Below are positions 62,971 to 64,000 of a DNA stretch of 64,000 nt, in pieces (positions within the stretch are counted from its first letter, which is position 1; the number at the start of each line of letters is the position of its first letter). The position numbers and the translations under genes are program-made. The stretch lies in contig CAJNDS010002221.1 of the NCBI GenBank assembly GCA_905221605.1, forward strand, positions 382,501 through 446,500, in the 5' to 3' direction. This stretch comes from Symbiodinium natans (lineage: Eukaryota > Sar > Dinophyceae > Suessiales > Symbiodiniaceae). The notes below the pieces were generated by a model. It searched no databases. It was not told where the DNA came from and saw only the letters and a program-made list of their open reading frames with translations.

Positions 62971-62992
62971 AGGGGGGGGGGGGGGGGGGGGG
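62971..62992. repeat. Poly-G tract
   Basis: About 22 G follow GGTTTAGGCGA. Length is likely unreliable. Confidence 0.9.
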
Positions 62993-63465
62993 GGTTATCG
63001 GGTTTATAGTATGGGGTTTGTTATAGGTCTTATGGGGATTATAGGGCTTGTAGGGCTTATGGGCTTGTGGGGTTTATAGGATGTATAGGATTCCTGAAGA
63101 CTTGGGACCCTCAACCCTGAACCCCAAGGCCCGCAAGCCTAGATCCTAAACCCTCAACTTCAACCCCCCAACCCTAAGCCCTAAACCCCAAACCCTAAAC
63201 CCTAAACCCCAAACCCTAAACCCCAAACCCTAAACCTAAACCCTAAACCCTAAGCTCGGCTCTCTACGGAACGGTTCTTGCCCTCTAAGCCCTGCAGTCC
63301 CTAAACTCCAAACCCACTGAAACTCGCAACCCACTAAGCCCGACGCCCGAAGAACCTGGGGTTTAGGGTTTGGGGTTTAGGGTTTCGGGTTTGGGGATTC
63401 GGGTTTTGGGGTTTAGGGTTCAGGGTTTTGGACCCTAAACCCACTAAAACCCGCAAGCCCCGAAG

Positions 63466-63515
63466 GAGGGTGGCAAGAACTGTGTGGCTCTTGCGCGCCT
63501 GCACAAGCGCCCTGG
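63466..63515 (+). CDS. Exon-like island next to a MITE
   Basis: CCCCGAAG/GA precedes EGGKNCVALARLHKRP, with a GC donor at 63516 (GCTGCTC); the frame remains open to the MITE that begins at 63525. All three frames are open, and this one is chosen by composition. Confidence 0.5.
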
Positions 63516-63524
63516 GCTGCTCAA

Positions 63525-63657
63525 TACTTGGAGGGTCATGGTACTTATTAACCAACTAACAGCTGTACTTATAAGTGTACTTATAATCATATTTCGGCAC
63601 TTAAGGGTCTTATAAGTGGGTTATAAGTACAGTTATAGTTGGTTAATAAGTACCTCC
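63525..63657. mobile_element. MITE-like element, family B
   Basis: TACTTGGAGGGTCATGGTAC and AATAAGTACCTCC ends, with AACCAACTAACAGCTGTACT inverted to AGTACAGTTATAGTTGGTT, make long imperfect inverted arms. Confidence 0.75.
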
Positions 63658-64000
63658 TTTGGGATCTTGCAGTTTAGGGCCTTAGGACTAGTTCGGCCTT
63701 TGGGGTCTTTCAGTTTAGGGCCTTAGGACTTCTGGGTTTAGGCTTTAAGGTTCAAGGTTTAGTTTAGGGCTTTAGGACGTCAGGGTTTAGGGCTTTAGGG
63801 TTTCGGGTTTAGGGGTTTGGGCGATTTGAGATGCGGAGTTTGTGGTTGAGGGTGCAGGGGTTTAGGGTTTGTAACGTAGGGCTTACGGGGCTACTTATAT
63901 AGAAGAAAGATCCCTAAACCCTATAAACCCTAAACCCTAAACCCTAAACTGCCCTAAACCTAAACCCTAAACCCTAAACCCGCCTTTGTTCACAGGTTAC
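63658..64000. other. Terminal TTTAGGG/CCCTAAA stretch
   Basis: Diverged TTTAGGG runs to about 63880, then CCCTAAA units from 63912 to 63980. The window ends in GTTCACAGG, a possible acceptor of a next exon that is not included. Confidence 0.55.

Overview
The window looks like nuclear DNA of a dinoflagellate, probably Symbiodiniaceae-like. This is an inference from five things: pervasive TTTAGGG/CCCTAAA repeats; very short GC-rich exon-like islands that all read on the + strand; splice donors that include GC and GA as well as GT; a zf-3CxxC zinc-finger gene; and a tRNA-headed SINE-like element. No bacterial, viral or organellar genes were recognised, and no complete rRNA or functional tRNA gene.

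Layout. Positions 1-1735 are degenerate telomere-type repeat with one exon-like island. Positions 1736-19811 are almost pure satellite DNA: a ~235-bp satellite built of ~78-bp subunits, an AT-rich internal segment with a fold-back element, a GATGGGG-type minisatellite, a short CCCTAAA array, and a 311-bp satellite carrying AAATCCCGGGATTT palindromes. A 100-N gap lies at 10319-10418. The ~7.1 kb before it (3242-10318) is repeated almost exactly after it (10419-17511), as expected of two overlapping contigs that were never merged.

Positions 19812-64000 are a mosaic. Dozens of 40-280-nt islands are open in one frame, have plausible amino-acid composition, begin after AG and end at GT or GC. Most are preceded by a (CCCTAAA)n array and followed by a (TTTAGGG)n array, so inferred introns start with the G-rich strand (often G|GTTTAGG or GCTTAGG) and end with the C-rich strand plus YAG. 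Intron interiors hold several families of ~75-155-bp inverted-repeat elements resembling MITEs.

The best gene is a zf-3CxxC protein (51130-52572, three exons, inferred GA-AG introns, 417 aa). Its two introns are copies of one repeat. A second recognisable domain is an RRM split over three in-phase exons at 46190-48740, one of them 21 nt. Other islands could not be assigned to families. Start-like and stop-like exons suggest several genes in tandem in one direction, but gene boundaries cannot be fixed without transcripts.

The main candidate for something new is the class of introns bounded by inverted telomere-type repeats. Two loci hint at how such arrays arrive: a 16-bp direct duplication around an array at 56083-56148, and a four-fold repetition of an exon's 5' edge at 59620-60000.
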